From Deltaproteobacteria bacterium IMCC39146 (GTDB lineage Bacteria; Desulfobacterota; Desulfuromonadia; Desulfuromonadales; BM103), in the NCBI GenBank assembly GCA_030005635.1, contig JARUHP010000022.1, forward strand, positions 1-64,000: a stretch of DNA of 64,000 nt, written 5' to 3'. Of this stretch, positions 1-9,461 are shown piece after piece (position 1 is the stretch's first letter; each line of letters starts with the position of its first letter). The notes under the pieces are model-generated. The model was given only the letters and a program-made list of their open reading frames with translations, searched no databases and had not been told where the DNA came from. A program made the position numbers and the translations under genes.

Positions 1-23
1 ACATTAATCTCGAAATCGGTCAT
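1..23 (-). CDS. Start of an unidentified gene, cut by window edge
   Basis: Read leftward, an ATG at position 23 opens MTDFEIN and runs off the window. A GAGAGG Shine-Dalgarno-like stretch sits about 8 bases upstream of it. Seven codons are too few to recognise a family. It would be transcribed divergently from prfC. Confidence 0.4.
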
Positions 24-488
24 CGTGGTTTTCCTCTCTCGTTGGGGGTTGATGTGTCGTAACACCAATCCTACGAGATGAAGGCCACGATGGCCTCATG
101 AATTTACAGCACTATACGGACATAACCAGATCTGTCAGCACTATGAATCAACCCTCCCTACAGAAAAGCATATCTTCGTCTTGCTCGGGGACCCGTGCTG
201 GATTCGAACATTATATTGTCGCTAACTTTTACCTGTTCTTTGGCTAGGTAGAAAGGTTGGTAACAAGAAATATTCCAGTTGTGCTCCGAAAGGCCGACAG
301 GCCTGTCCTGTGGTCTTTTTCTCGTTAAATCACAGCCGGGGTCTTGTTCCGTTAGAATTGATGCCTTCGGTTAGGCCTGAGGCGTTTTTAAAAGAGGGCT
401 ATATTGGCACGAGTCTCGGTTTATGATATAGCTTGCCTTGGCTTTAACTCTCCGCTCGTGCTTAATTCCATTGTTTGGGCGGGGTCGC
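24..488. other. Intergenic region before prfC
   Basis: I see no convincing gene in this stretch. It holds an 18-base sequence at 193-210 that recurs at 9282-9299. An imperfect hairpin at about 362-390 is followed by five T and could terminate rightward transcription. Confidence 0.4.
193..210. repeat. 18-bp direct repeat, copy 1 (tRNA T-arm-like)
   Basis: CCGTGCTGGATTCGAACA here matches 9282-9299 with one mismatch, in the same orientation. Read on the minus strand it contains TTCGAATCC, like the T-loop end of a tRNA gene. I could not fold a full tRNA around it. It may be a tRNA remnant or an attachment-site-like repeat. Confidence 0.4.
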
Positions 489-577
489 TATAATTGGTTG
501 TCGTCCGTTATTGACCGGTATTACATTGTAAATGTCTGTAATTGTTGATGCAGAAACGGGCTTTATGCCCGTTTTTT
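489..577 (+). promoter_or_regulatory. Possible promoter and attenuator ahead of prfC
   Basis: A perfect TATAAT lies at 489-494 with no good -35 box. A strong intrinsic terminator follows: AACGGGC at 555-561, loop TTTAT, GCCCGTT at 567-573 and a T run to 577. It ends 38 bases before the prfC start. Either it closes a short RNA of about 75 bases or it attenuates prfC. The terminator is clear; the promoter and the role are inferred. Confidence 0.55.
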
Positions 578-615
578 CTGTCAATAGCTGCGACACACTA
601 TAAGAAGAGGCACAG

Positions 616-2202
616 TTGAGTACCCATTTTTTAAAAGAGATTAAAAAGCGCAGGACCTTCGGCATTATTAGCCACCCCGATGCCGGTAAAACCACCCTGA
701 CTGAAAAACTGCTGTTGTTTGGTGGCGCTATCCAGATGGCCGGAGCCATCAAGGCTCGTAAGGCGGGTCGTCATGCCACCAGCGACTGGATGAAAGTTGA
801 GCAGGAGCGTGGTATCTCGGTGACCACCTCGGTTATGAAGTTCGGCCATCGTGAATGTGAGATTAACCTGCTTGATACCCCGGGTCACCAGGACTTCTCT
901 GAAGACACCTACCGGGTTTTGACCGCCGTAGACAGCGCCTTGATGGTTATCGATAGTGCCAAGGGAGTTGAGGCCCAGACTGAGAAGTTGATGGCCGTCT
1001 GCCGGATGCGCAATACGCCGGTGCTGACATTCATTAACAAGATGGATCGTGAAGGACAGTACCCGCTCGATCTGCTCTCTGATGTTGAGGAGAAACTGCA
1101 GATAGAATGTGCACCGATGTCATGGCCGATTGGTATGGGTAAACGCTTCAAGGGAGTTTACAATCTCTACCGTAAAGAGCTGCGTCTCTTTCGCCCGGGC
1201 GAAAAAAAACTCACCGATGATGTTCGCGTCATTAAAGATATCAACGATAGCCAGCTTGATGAATTGCTCGGTAGCGCGGCCGATGAATTGCGGGAAGACA
1301 TTGAGCTTCTCGAAGGCGCGGCCAACCCTTTTGATCTGAATGAGTATCTCAAGGGCAACCAGACTCCGGTGTTTTTTGGTAGTGCGATCAACAATTTTGG
1401 TGTTGAAGAATTGCTCGATGCGCTGGTTGATATTGCCCCGGCACCCGGTCCACGGCAAGCCCAGAGCCGCGAAGTTGCGCCGGAGGAGGAAGACTTCTCC
1501 GGCTTCGTCTTCAAGGTTCAGGCGAACATGGATCCGGCTCATCGCGATCGCATCGCTTTTATGCGTATCTGTTCAGGGCGTTTTCAGCGTGGTATGAAGG
1601 TTCGTCATCATCGCATCGGCAAGGAAGTCAGCCTTTCCAAGGCGATTATCTTCATGGCCCAGGACAGGGCCAATGTCGAAGAGGCTTACCCCGGAGACAT
1701 TATTGGTTTGCACAACCACGGCACGATCAAGGTTGGTGATACCTTCACCGACAAGGAAGTCCTCAAGTTTACCGGGATCCCCAGTTTTGCTGCGGAACAT
1801 TTCCGAAGGGTGAGGCTGAAGTCCCCCCTCAAGGCGAAGCAACTTGAAAAGGGTTTGAAGCAGCTCTCGGAAGAGGGCGCTGTGCAGGTGTTCAGGCCGT
1901 TGATCAACAATGATTATATTGTTGGTGCCGTTGGTGTTTTGCAGTTTGATGTAACGATGGAGCGTCTGAAAACAGAGTATGGCGTTGACGCCATTTACGA
2001 GAGCGTGGATTTTGCCACGGCACGTTGGGTGGGGAGTGCTGACCCCAAGAAGATGGCCGAGTTTGAGAAGAAGAGCCAGGCGAGCCTGGCCTTAGATGCG
2101 GAGGGTAATTTAAGTTACCTCGCCCCGAGTGAGTGGCGCCTGGGTTATGTTATGGAGCAGTGGCCGGACATCGAATTTTCCAAGACGAGAGAGCACGACT
2201 AG
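616..2202 (+). CDS. prfC: Peptide chain release factor 3 (RF3)
   Basis: This translational GTPase recycles RF1 and RF2 from the ribosome after peptide release. At 528 residues it is full length. The P-loop HPDAGKTT is at residues 20-27, DTPGH at 87-91 and NKMD at 141-144. The C-terminus ends in TREHD, close to the TREH end I know for E. coli RF3. The start is TTG at 616 with AGAGG upstream; no ATG fits. An intrinsic terminator lies just upstream. The last 93 bases are overlapped on the other strand by the serine recombinase gene, which suggests that an element inserted at or near the prfC stop codon without harming the protein. Confidence 0.97.
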   Translation: MSTHFLKEIKKRRTFGIISHPDAGKTTLTEKLLLFGGAIQMAGAIKARKAGRHATSDWMKVEQERGISVTTSVMKFGHRECEINLLDTPGHQDFSEDTYRVLTAVDSALMVIDSAKGVEAQTEKLMAVCRMRNTPVLTFINKMDREGQYPLDLLSDVEEKLQIECAPMSWPIGMGKRFKGVYNLYRKELRLFRPGEKKLTDDVRVIKDINDSQLDELLGSAADELREDIELLEGAANPFDLNEYLKGNQTPVFFGSAINNFGVEELLDALVDIAPAPGPRQAQSREVAPEEEDFSGFVFKVQANMDPAHRDRIAFMRICSGRFQRGMKVRHHRIGKEVSLSKAIIFMAQDRANVEEAYPGDIIGLHNHGTIKVGDTFTDKEVLKFTGIPSFAAEHFRRVRLKSPLKAKQLEKGLKQLSEEGAVQVFRPLINNDYIVGAVGVLQFDVTMERLKTEYGVDAIYESVDFATARWVGSADPKKMAEFEKKSQASLALDAEGNLSYLAPSEWRLGYVMEQWPDIEFSKTREHD

Positions 2203-4005
2203 ATATTCAAGTTTGAAAAAATAACACCTGATGATAGATATTTTCTCTTCTGTAGCGGGGATTGGTTGACAAACAACACTACCTAATAATTCACTATAAT
2301 TTAAGCTGCCTATGATAGCCTCAATTCTACCCAAGTCTATTGAGTAAACACCATCAAGAACATGGCCCTTTTTTGTTAGAGGATTGTACAATTCACTTGC
2401 AGAAATTCCATCTGTTTCATCTGCTATATCGTCTAAGGTCGGATGTCTTACAAAATATTTTCCACCATCCTCTGGAGAGACGACAGCGCCAACAATGCGC
2501 TTTTTCTCCTGTGTGGGCAAATTGCTTAAAAACGTTTTGAATTTGGCTTTTGTCGAGAAATAAATTCCAAACTTCTCTCGATTAGTTGCACTTTTTAAGG
2601 ATTCGTGAAATTTAGCGAGATAGTTAACCTTGCTTTCAGCAAAATCTAACTCTTTTTTAGCTCTATTCTTGCTTGATTTAATATCTGTATATTCGATTTC
2701 TTTCTTTTTCAATTCATCTTCATATATTTTTCTTATTTCAGGATTTTCAGCACTTTGACTAATTCTGAAACCATTAATCAGATCATCCTTGATTTTTCTT
2801 TCAATGCTTTCAAGTCTATTTAATTTATCTGTAATTTCATCAATGTTTGTGTTTCTAAGCCATTCTTTAGCAAAACTTCCTGGGTCTGAAATTATTTCTG
2901 AAACTTCCGTAAAAATTCTATTATCTGCATCCTCCACAACGATAGGCTTCAAAATACATTTTTCTTTATTGTTTAAAAACAACTCCTTTTGTGAGCAATA
3001 AGACCAATAGCAGACGTATTTGAATTTCCCTTCTCGGATTCTGATTTTTTTCATTTTTGTACCACAATGTCCACAGTACAATATGTTTTCGCCAAGGAAG
3101 TGCTCTTTTCCACCAGAATGATGTTTTCTTGGTTTCCGTTTTTGAAGCTGAATTCGTTTTTGAATTAATTGAAATTTTTCCTCTGAAATCAACGGTGGGT
3201 ATAACACTTTAATAAATTGATTCGGTTCATTTTCAATCTTTGAAGGAGCACTGTAACTTTTGCCGCTTTTAGCACTCTTTCTTGTTTCATAAACAAATCT
3301 GTTATGCAGTTTTTCCCCTGTATACGCTTCATTTTTCAATATGTCACTGATCGTAGGGGTGCTCCAATTATGATGCGTTTTTTTTAAACTTCTTTTTGGA
3401 GTTGGAATGCCTTCTAATGTGAGTTTTACTGCTATTTCTTTCATTGAATAATTCTGATCGAGGTACATTGAAACAATTCTGTTATAAATTTTAGCCTTTT
3501 TCTCGTCAATTTCTGGCTTGCCGTTAACCTTCTTATACCCAAAAGGCAAACTTCCGATGACAGATGTTTGTTTTAACCATACAGCTTTTCTACCCAACTC
3601 GGTTCTAGCCCTTATTGTGTCCCTTTCAAATTCTGCAAACGTTGCAAAAATATTAAACATTAAACCGCTACCATCTATATATGGCTCATCAATAAAGTGT
3701 AATTTTGTTTTCGTATCCGAGAATTCGTGCGCAATATTACTCAAATCCCTGTTATTTCTACCAAGGCGGTCTAATTTCGTAAGCATCACACAGTCAAATT
3801 TATTTGATTTTGCATCGCCACGAAGTCTGTTTAACTCGGGTCTATCATTACCTTTCCCAGAAACACCATCATCTATGTAGATGTCTATTAATTGATAGTT
3901 GAGTTTTCGACATTCATTTTTGATTGAAATTACTTGGGACTCCGTTGATGTCCCATTTACTGATTGCTCTAGAGTGCTTACTCTGCAATAGCCCACAACC
4001 CTCAT
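2110..4005 (-). CDS. Large serine recombinase (site-specific integrase)
   Basis: This 631-residue protein should cut and rejoin DNA between attachment sites. The resolvase catalytic domain comes first, with YCRVSTLEQ carrying the nucleophilic Ser near residue 10 and [10 protein letters not shown] further in. A recombinase domain follows, then a zinc ribbon (CGHCGTKM with a later CYWSYC) and a charged helical stretch likely to be a coiled coil. I place the start at 4005 because GGAGGTG lies 7 bases upstream; a longer frame to 4101 lacks this. The stop at 2110 lies inside prfC, so the last 30 or so residues are antisense to its 3' end. That suggests the gene acquired its tail on insertion. The gene is AT-rich compared with prfC. 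Confidence 0.93.
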   Translation of the reverse strand: MRVVGYCRVSTLEQSVNGTSTESQVISIKNECRKLNYQLIDIYIDDGVSGKGNDRPELNRLRGDAKSNKFDCVMLTKLDRLGRNNRDLSNIAHEFSDTKTKLHFIDEPYIDGSGLMFNIFATFAEFERDTIRARTELGRKAVWLKQTSVIGSLPFGYKKVNGKPEIDEKKAKIYNRIVSMYLDQNYSMKEIAVKLTLEGIPTPKRSLKKTHHNWSTPTISDILKNEAYTGEKLHNRFVYETRKSAKSGKSYSAPSKIENEPNQFIKVLYPPLISEEKFQLIQKRIQLQKRKPRKHHSGGKEHFLGENILYCGHCGTKMKKIRIREGKFKYVCYWSYCSQKELFLNNKEKCILKPIVVEDADNRIFTEVSEIISDPGSFAKEWLRNTNIDEITDKLNRLESIERKIKDDLINGFRISQSAENPEIRKIYEDELKKKEIEYTDIKSSKNRAKKELDFAESKVNYLAKFHESLKSATNREKFGIYFSTKAKFKTFLSNLPTQEKKRIVGAVVSPEDGGKYFVRHPTLDDIADETDGISASELYNPLTKKGHVLDGVYSIDLGRIEAIIGSLNYSELLGSVVCQPIPATEEKISIIRCYFFKLEYLVVLSRLGKFDVRPLLHNITQAPLTRGEVT

Positions 4006-4267
4006 CTCGCACCTCCATGAATGTTTTATCCTTATTCTCATCATACAGGTACTTCTCGACTTTCGATTGTTATAATCTTTTAATGTTTTTTGTGGTTTCA
4101 ATGTTTTTGGGATAAATTGTGGTCAATACTTGTCCTGCAGTCATCCATTTTTTCGCTCCAGGCAAAACAAGGGGGGTCTATCTGCGCACACGCTATACCT
4201 TCAACCCCGCTGCACTCCATTCCCCATGTTGTTGACGATGAAAACCGATTGTCACTTGCCACAAACC

Positions 4268-4314
4268 AGTGTCAATTAACAGTACACTGCTAGTACACAG
4301 TTTAAGTTGACACT
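4268..4314. promoter_or_regulatory. Inverted repeat between the two recombinase genes
   Basis: AGTGTCAATTAA at 4268-4279 is matched in inverted orientation by TTAAGTTGACACT at 4302-4314, with AGTACAC twice in between. The position, between two divergent recombinase genes and about 100 bases before the resolvase start, fits a res-type recombination subsite or an operator. The function is inferred. Confidence 0.45.
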
Positions 4315-4409
4315 TTTTACGTGTATTAATGGTTAGTTTGAACATTTATTGACATATTGCCTAAACGGTCATAGAGTGTTTGTACACATTTAACTAGTGG
4401 AGGCAAATC

Positions 4410-4979
4410 ATGGAAGATGAAAGATGTAGGATTATTGGCTACAAAAGAGTTTCATCGTTAGAGCAGAACACTGCAAGGCAGCTTGAAGGGATAGAGCGTG
4501 ATCTTAACTATGAAGACAAGATTAGCGGGAAGGACAGGAATCGCCCTCAGCTTACGGAGCTTATCAAAACCGCAAACAAAGGCGACACAGTTGTTGTCCA
4601 TTCAATGGATCGCTTGGCAAGAAACTTGATTGATCTGAAAAAGATTGTTTGTGAGTTGGTTAAAAAAGGCGCTGATGTAAAATTTATAAAAGAGAACCTT
4701 ACCTTTTCTGGCAAAGAAGACGTCTACTCTGAATTAATGCTGAACCTTATGGGGTCGTTTGCTGAGTTTGAAAGGGCACTGATTAAATCGAGGCAAATGG
4801 AAGGCATCGCTATACGAAAGGCTGCAGGATTATATAAAGGCGTAGGTCGCAAAAGGTCAATTACAGATGAGCAAGTTGAAGAGATTAAGAAGCGAGTGTC
4901 AGCTGGTGAGATGAAGACGAAAATCGCTAAGGACATGAAGATAAGCCGAGAATCGATCTACAAGCTTTTAAAGAGATAA
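4410..4979 (+). CDS. Small serine recombinase (resolvase/invertase family)
   Basis: This protein of 189 residues has the usual length for Tn3-type resolvases and DNA invertases. The N-terminal catalytic domain shows IGYKRVSSLEQN, with the nucleophilic Ser near residue 15, then HSMDRLARN and FAEFERALI. The C-terminal helix-turn-helix spans roughly residues 145-189 (ITDEQVEEIKKR to ISRESIYKLLK). The start is set by GGAGG seven bases before the ATG. It diverges from the large recombinase with an inverted repeat between them. No transposase gene is seen next to it, so it may be an orphan resolvase, an invertase or part of a decayed element. Confidence 0.9.
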   Translation: MEDERCRIIGYKRVSSLEQNTARQLEGIERDLNYEDKISGKDRNRPQLTELIKTANKGDTVVVHSMDRLARNLIDLKKIVCELVKKGADVKFIKENLTFSGKEDVYSELMLNLMGSFAEFERALIKSRQMEGIAIRKAAGLYKGVGRKRSITDEQVEEIKKRVSAGEMKTKIAKDMKISRESIYKLLKR

Positions 4980-5041
4980 ACGACAACTGGTTTGCCGATC
5001 GCTGTTAACTGTTCATAATGACGACAATGAGGAGAAACATT

Positions 5042-5107
5042 ATGGAAGATGTCTTCTATTTGATCTTTTTTATTCTCGTGCTAGTAGGTCATTTTTCTGA
5101 AAACTAA
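5042..5107 (+). CDS. Possible 21-residue hydrophobic peptide
   Basis: An ATG preceded by GAGGAG seven bases upstream opens a 21-residue frame. Its middle is very hydrophobic (YLIFFILVLVG), enough for one membrane segment. It lies directly downstream of the resolvase gene. I do not recognise it. Short hydrophobic peptides of this kind can be membrane-acting toxins or chance frames; only the ribosome binding site supports it. Confidence 0.3.
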   Translation: MEDVFYLIFFILVLVGHFSEN

Positions 5108-5214
5108 TAATACTGTCGAATTATCTTAGTTGGCTTTCTTGTGTCAATCGGTGCGGAAATAATTGAGTGTTTCCTGAAAATGAAAATAGCGGTGGCAGAT
5201 AGTCACTTCTCGTC

Positions 5215-5318
5215 GCTACCGTCTGCTATAAAGCACTCAAGCAAAGAACGTCTATCAAGCAACTGGATGCGCTCAGAGGCGAAGGGCGGGGCTGAGAAGA
5301 TAGGTTCTATGCTGTCGA
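5215..5318. repeat. Diverged ~105-bp repeat, copy A
   Basis: This stretch aligns by eye with 9340-9446 over its whole length in the same orientation. The best-kept blocks are GGATGCGCTCAG (5264-5275 here), the start GCT(A/G)CCGTCT and the end AGGTTCT...GCTGTC. The two copies bracket the acyltransferase and OpgB-like genes. Confidence 0.6.
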
Positions 5319-5574
5319 AGTGATTGTAATACAAAAAACAGCATCGATATTGAGGTGAGGGCTGCAAAAGATCAATGGCAAATAAGCAGAGAATCGAACA
5401 ACAAGTTTTCTCATAAGTCAGGCTTTTTAGTAAAAGCCCCAGACACCCCACTTCGTACCATCAATACAATGCGAAAGGATTTATAAGACCGTTTTCGCTT
5501 TGATCTGATGTATTAATCCTTTACATTGGCGGCGCACTATATATGTAGTTATTGGTGATCAGGGGGAGTAAAAA

Positions 5575-6780
5575 GTGGCCGAAAAAAGAAAGCCTGGCTT
5601 AGACTTAATTCGAGCGTTTGCAATATTGCTCGTTGTTTTCCATCATTATCGGCACCTACCCGGTTGCCCTGAGTGGCTACGATGGTTCTCCTTGCGCGGC
5701 TATATTGGCGTTGATCTTTTTTTTGTCCTTAGTGGCTGGTTGATTGGTGGGCAACTCATCCGCAAGTACCGCGCAACGGGACAAGTAGAGGTTTTTCGCT
5801 TCTGGACTCGCCGATGGTTTCGCACGTTGCCATGCTATTTCTTTATGCTAGGGGTGTTATGGTACTTGGGGAAAGTGACAACCACAAAGCTCCCAGATTT
5901 TTTTGTGTTCTTCCAGAACTACACCTCGCCAGGAACATGGTTAATTTCTTGGTCCCTTTGTGTTGAGGAGCATTTTTACATCACTCTCCCCATCCTCTTC
6001 CTTCTATTGCCTCTTATTGTTCGGTCAAAAACTGGGTGGTTTTTGACCGGCTTATTTTTTGTCTTCATCTCACCGTTATTGCGATATCAAATTTTCGACC
6101 AAGTTCAGTCGTCTACATATGGAACCTTTCTCGGGGAATACTATGGTGTCACTCACCTTCGCTTTGAAGGTTTAGCCATTGGTGTGGCTCTAGCAGTTCT
6201 TGCTGAGTATCACACGCCTCTGTGGTTATGGATGGAGCGTCATGCCGGAAAACTTGCAATCGCTGGAGTCACTTTGGTCATTTTAGCAACATGGTCTCCT
6301 CAACTCACGGGGACAACCGCGCAGGGTGTCGAAAGAATGGCTTTCTTTCCTTGGGTGTTAGGCTTCTTTTTTGTAAGCGTAGGTACTGGGATGGCTTTGC
6401 CCCTAGCTAACAGAGCCGAAGTCACTGGAATATGGATTAAACCAATTACGTTAATCTCTGAGCATGCTTACACATTATACTTGGTGCATGAGTTTGGCCG
6501 AGACATCGTTAGAGATCATATACGGGACATTGTTCTCTTGATTTCAAAATGGTTTCCCACTATTCCGTTTATTCCTCCTACATACTATTTCAGTATATTT
6601 TTCTTGTTGGCTTTTATTCTTTCAATGGTGCTAGCAATTTCCTTACGATTAACAATTGAAGTTCCAGGGCTTTACGCAAGAGACTTAATGTTGAGAAAAT
6701 ACTCACTGAGGCCAGGCAAGTTTTTTGCGAGGTCAATGCAGCGCTTATGGGGGGCTATCAACCAAGGCTCACCACCATAG
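5575..6780 (+). CDS. Membrane acyltransferase, OafA/acyltransferase-3 family
   Basis: Proteins of this family move acyl groups, often acetyl, onto surface polysaccharides or lipids across the inner membrane. At 401 residues the length is typical. Family marks are LDLIRAFAILLVVFHHYRH near the N-terminus, containing the conserved His, then GYIGVDLFFVLSGWLIGG, and about ten hydrophobic segments along the chain. The start is GTG at 5575, preceded by AGGGGGAG. It lies in the AT-rich island and is followed by a strong terminator, so it appears monocistronic. With the OpgB-like gene downstream it suggests envelope glycan decoration. The substrate cannot be told from sequence. Confidence 0.88.
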   Translation: MAEKRKPGLDLIRAFAILLVVFHHYRHLPGCPEWLRWFSLRGYIGVDLFFVLSGWLIGGQLIRKYRATGQVEVFRFWTRRWFRTLPCYFFMLGVLWYLGKVTTTKLPDFFVFFQNYTSPGTWLISWSLCVEEHFYITLPILFLLLPLIVRSKTGWFLTGLFFVFISPLLRYQIFDQVQSSTYGTFLGEYYGVTHLRFEGLAIGVALAVLAEYHTPLWLWMERHAGKLAIAGVTLVILATWSPQLTGTTAQGVERMAFFPWVLGFFFVSVGTGMALPLANRAEVTGIWIKPITLISEHAYTLYLVHEFGRDIVRDHIRDIVLLISKWFPTIPFIPPTYYFSIFFLLAFILSMVLAISLRLTIEVPGLYARDLMLRKYSLRPGKFFARSMQRLWGAINQGSPP

Positions 6781-7249
6781 GTTTATTCTCAGACTCTGCG
6801 CCTAAAGTGAAGAGACTCTATATTGGTGACGTCCTGATATAATATTTATGGCTTTAGGATAGATTAGCGGTGGTCTTCAATTCTCGAAAGTCACCATTTA
6901 TAAAACACTAAAACCCTCAATCTTCGGGTCGAGGGTTTTCTTACCTTGCAGGGGTTGCTAGATTTTCGCACTTCAGTCGATTCTAAACGTACAAGACAAT
7001 GCAGTAGGATAAATAAGAAAGAAATCTTTACCTGTTTTGCCTCTTTATGTAGCTTGGCGTTGTCTTATTTGATGAGTTCCATGGGGGATGGAAATGATCA
7101 GAAAATTGCAGGACTATGTAGATAAATTATAAACCGCTTTTGTCGGCTTAGACGTTTAAGGCGATTTTTTCGATGTTAATTTATTTTGAAGCCCCGTGTT
7201 ATTGAAACTTGATAAGACCTGATTTTACATTCACCTTTTATCTTTACTA
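6781..7249. other. Intergenic region between acyltransferase and OpgB-like gene
   Basis: Apart from the terminator at 6910-6943 I see only AT-rich sequence and a weak hairpin before a T run at about 7145-7170. No gene is apparent. Confidence 0.4.
6910..6943 (+). terminator. Intrinsic terminator after the acyltransferase gene
   Basis: AAAACCCTC at 6910-6918 pairs perfectly with GAGGGTTTT at 6931-6939, and the stem runs into T-rich sequence. The hairpin is nearly symmetrical and may also work leftward. Confidence 0.85.
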
Positions 7250-9118
7250 TTGGAATTGGGAAACGCGTTGACAACTTTAATTTCTATATTTTTGTTCTTT
7301 ATCGCAAATATTCTATATGTCAGAAGCAGAAGTGGAATGCGCCTTTTTGTCACTTTTTTTGTTTTTAGCAATATGTGGTACATATCTACATTGTCATACT
7401 TTATTGTAGATGATTTGTCAGGTAAAGGCATTGATAATGCTGTTTTGTATCATATCAAGAGCGGCATTAACGGCGCAGGGATAATGCAGTACAAATATTT
7501 GTTGTTTATTTCATTACTATCCGTAGTGCTCTTATTTATAACAAATATAGTAATCCATAAATTGAAAAATAAATATCAGTCCGAATCAGTAAAAAAACAA
7601 TATTTGTATTTAATTTTTTTGATTATGTTTTTTTCTGCAACAACAAATCCCCTTTCTATGGAATTAGTTAAGCAGAATATTTCTATTAAAAAACAAAACA
7701 GTAAAGCTTCAGACTTTCACGATTTTTACAAATCAAACGACTTAAAAAAACTTTCTAAAGAAAAAAACTTTGTTCTCATTTATGCAGAAAGTCTTGAGAA
7801 AACATACTTTAACGAAGAGGTCTTTCCAGGGTTGGTGGAGAATCTCAAAAAGATCGAAGGCATAAGCACTTCGTTTGCAAAGATAGGGCAGGCAGACCAT
7901 ACGGGTTGGACGATGGGAGGGCTTGTTGCTAGTCAGTGTGGAATACCGTTGATAGTCCCAAACGGGAATTCTATGTCTGGCATGGATTCTTTTTTGATTA
8001 ATGCAAACTGTTTGGGAGACCTTCTTCATAGCAAAGGTTATTTTTTGTCATTTCTCGGAGGTGCTTCTTTAGAGTTTGCTGGCAAAGGAAAATATTTTGC
8101 ATCGCACAATTATGATGAAATTCTAGGGCGAGATGAACTGTTCAGTTTGTTAGACGATAAGTCCAATATGAACTCTTGGGGACTTTATGACGACTCGTTA
8201 TTAAGTATCGCGTACAAAAGATTTCTGCAGCTTCAGAAGTCAGGAAAAAAATTTGGCATGACGGTGTTAACAATTGATACTCATGACCCTGATGGGATGC
8301 CCTCTAAAGAATGTGAATCATTTATTTACAAGGATGGTTCTTCGCAAATCCTAAATTCAGTTTATTGCTCGGATAAATTAATCGGGGAGTTTTTCGATAA
8401 GATAGTCGCTGCCGATAAAGAAAAAAACACCATTATCGCCATTGCTTCAGATCACTTGGCTATAAACAATTCCATAGCTGAAACACTTGATGAGCTTGAA
8501 AGAAATAACCTTTTCTTGATTTACAATAGTGAGAATCCTGAAGGTGAATTATTTAATAAAGAAGGAACGACAATGGATATAGGTCCTACATTATTGAATT
8601 TTATAGGTTATGATGGCTCAATAGGATTAGGAAGAAATTTACTGAAAGACAAATCACTAAGTGAAGAATTTAGCAACTTCTCTGACAAAATAACATTCTG
8701 GTATGATGACATCGCTCAGCTTTGGGACTTCCCTAAAATCAACAATTTCGTAAGTATTAACCTTAAAACCAGAAAAATCTATATAGACAATAGAAGCTTT
8801 ACAGTACCTATCCTTATTCGTCTTGATGATAATTTGAATACAAAACTTCAATTTCAAGAGTATAGAAGTCCAGGGGAAAAGGATCTTTACGGACATATTC
8901 AGGATATTGATGAGAACCAGAAAATTTTATACGCTGACTTGTGTAGCAAGGTTGGGAATGTCACAAAAGAAAACCTTAAAGGATTTTTTTGTGCTGCTCT
9001 AGGACAAGTCAGAAATAGTTCTGAAGGCAGATATTTTGAAGGAGAGTCGTACCAAATTAGCTCGGAGTTGATACTGACAAAAAAAGACATCGAAGAGACA
9101 ATCTCTTCTTTGCATTGA
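7250..9118 (+). CDS. OpgB/MdoB-like phosphoglycerol transferase
   Basis: This is an alkaline-phosphatase-superfamily membrane enzyme like E. coli MdoB, which moves phosphoglycerol from phosphatidylglycerol to periplasmic glucans. Four hydrophobic segments lie in the first 130 or so residues, then a periplasmic catalytic domain. IYAESLEKTYF carries the metal-binding Glu. The stretch with GWTMGGLVASQCGIPLI holds the likely nucleophile Thr. IASDHLAINNS carries the metal-binding Asp and His. ASQCGIP and the DTHDPDG block match MdoB as I know it. The TTG at 7250 has no clear ribosome binding site, so the start is uncertain. The gene is very AT-rich, pointing to recent transfer. Other LtaS-like roles remain possible. 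Confidence 0.82.
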   Translation: MELGNALTTLISIFLFFIANILYVRSRSGMRLFVTFFVFSNMWYISTLSYFIVDDLSGKGIDNAVLYHIKSGINGAGIMQYKYLLFISLLSVVLLFITNIVIHKLKNKYQSESVKKQYLYLIFLIMFFSATTNPLSMELVKQNISIKKQNSKASDFHDFYKSNDLKKLSKEKNFVLIYAESLEKTYFNEEVFPGLVENLKKIEGISTSFAKIGQADHTGWTMGGLVASQCGIPLIVPNGNSMSGMDSFLINANCLGDLLHSKGYFLSFLGGASLEFAGKGKYFASHNYDEILGRDELFSLLDDKSNMNSWGLYDDSLLSIAYKRFLQLQKSGKKFGMTVLTIDTHDPDGMPSKECESFIYKDGSSQILNSVYCSDKLIGEFFDKIVAADKEKNTIIAIASDHLAINNSIAETLDELERNNLFLIYNSENPEGELFNKEGTTMDIGPTLLNFIGYDGSIGLGRNLLKDKSLSEEFSNFSDKITFWYDDIAQLWDFPKINNFVSINLKTRKIYIDNRSFTVPILIRLDDNLNTKLQFQEYRSPGEKDLYGHIQDIDENQKILYADLCSKVGNVTKENLKGFFCAALGQVRNSSEGRYFEGESYQISSELILTKKDIEETISSLH

Positions 9119-9281
9119 CTTGGCCCAAATATGAGGGGAAAGTATAAACTTAGGAAAACTTCCAACAGGCCGCGCCTTGGGGTCTGTTTCTTCATATTAA
9201 TTCATTTTCAAAAACTCAATAACTTATCGTTTATTTTTTTATGGAATCCTCCCAGTGCCCATTTTCGTCCGTACTGGTGAG

Positions 9282-9299
9282 CCGTGCTGGACTCGAACA
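9282..9299. repeat. 18-bp direct repeat, copy 2 (tRNA T-arm-like)
   Basis: CCGTGCTGGACTCGAACA repeats 193-210 with one change and in the same orientation. It lies 40 bases before copy B of the 105-base repeat. Confidence 0.4.
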
Positions 9300-9339
9300 A
9301 CGAAGAAGTAAATTGGAGGAATCTGAACTTTCAAAGAAC

Positions 9340-9446
9340 GCTGCCGTCTCTTCTAAGCTGTTAAGCAAGAGAATGTCTACATTGTCTGTTTGGATGCGCT
9401 CAGGATCGAAGAACCGAGCTTACAGAGCAGGTTCTGATCTGCTGTC
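9340..9446. repeat. Diverged ~105-bp repeat, copy B
   Basis: This is the partner of 5215-5318, in the same orientation. GGATGCGCTCAG is at 9392-9403. The pair could mark the ends of a module that entered or moved as a unit. Confidence 0.6.
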
Positions 9447-9461
9447 AGTCAGTAGTTTTCA

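Larger units (their letters stand above)
4980..5574. other. Long intergenic region with repeat and tiny ORF
   Basis: This stretch has no ordinary gene. It holds a 21-codon ORF at 5042 and one copy of a diverged repeat of about 105 bases at 5215-5318. The open frames through the repeat look non-coding. Confidence 0.5.
9119..9461. other. Intergenic region with repeats
   Basis: No gene is supported. The stretch holds an imperfect hairpin before T-rich sequence (9164-9171 with 9181-9188) that may end OpgB-like transcription, the second copy of the 18-base repeat and the second copy of the 105-base repeat. Confidence 0.5.

Noticed and set aside
381-430. Sigma-54 promoter at TTGGCACGAG upstream of prfC
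   Set aside because: There is a good -24 element but no TTGC at the right distance for the -12 element.
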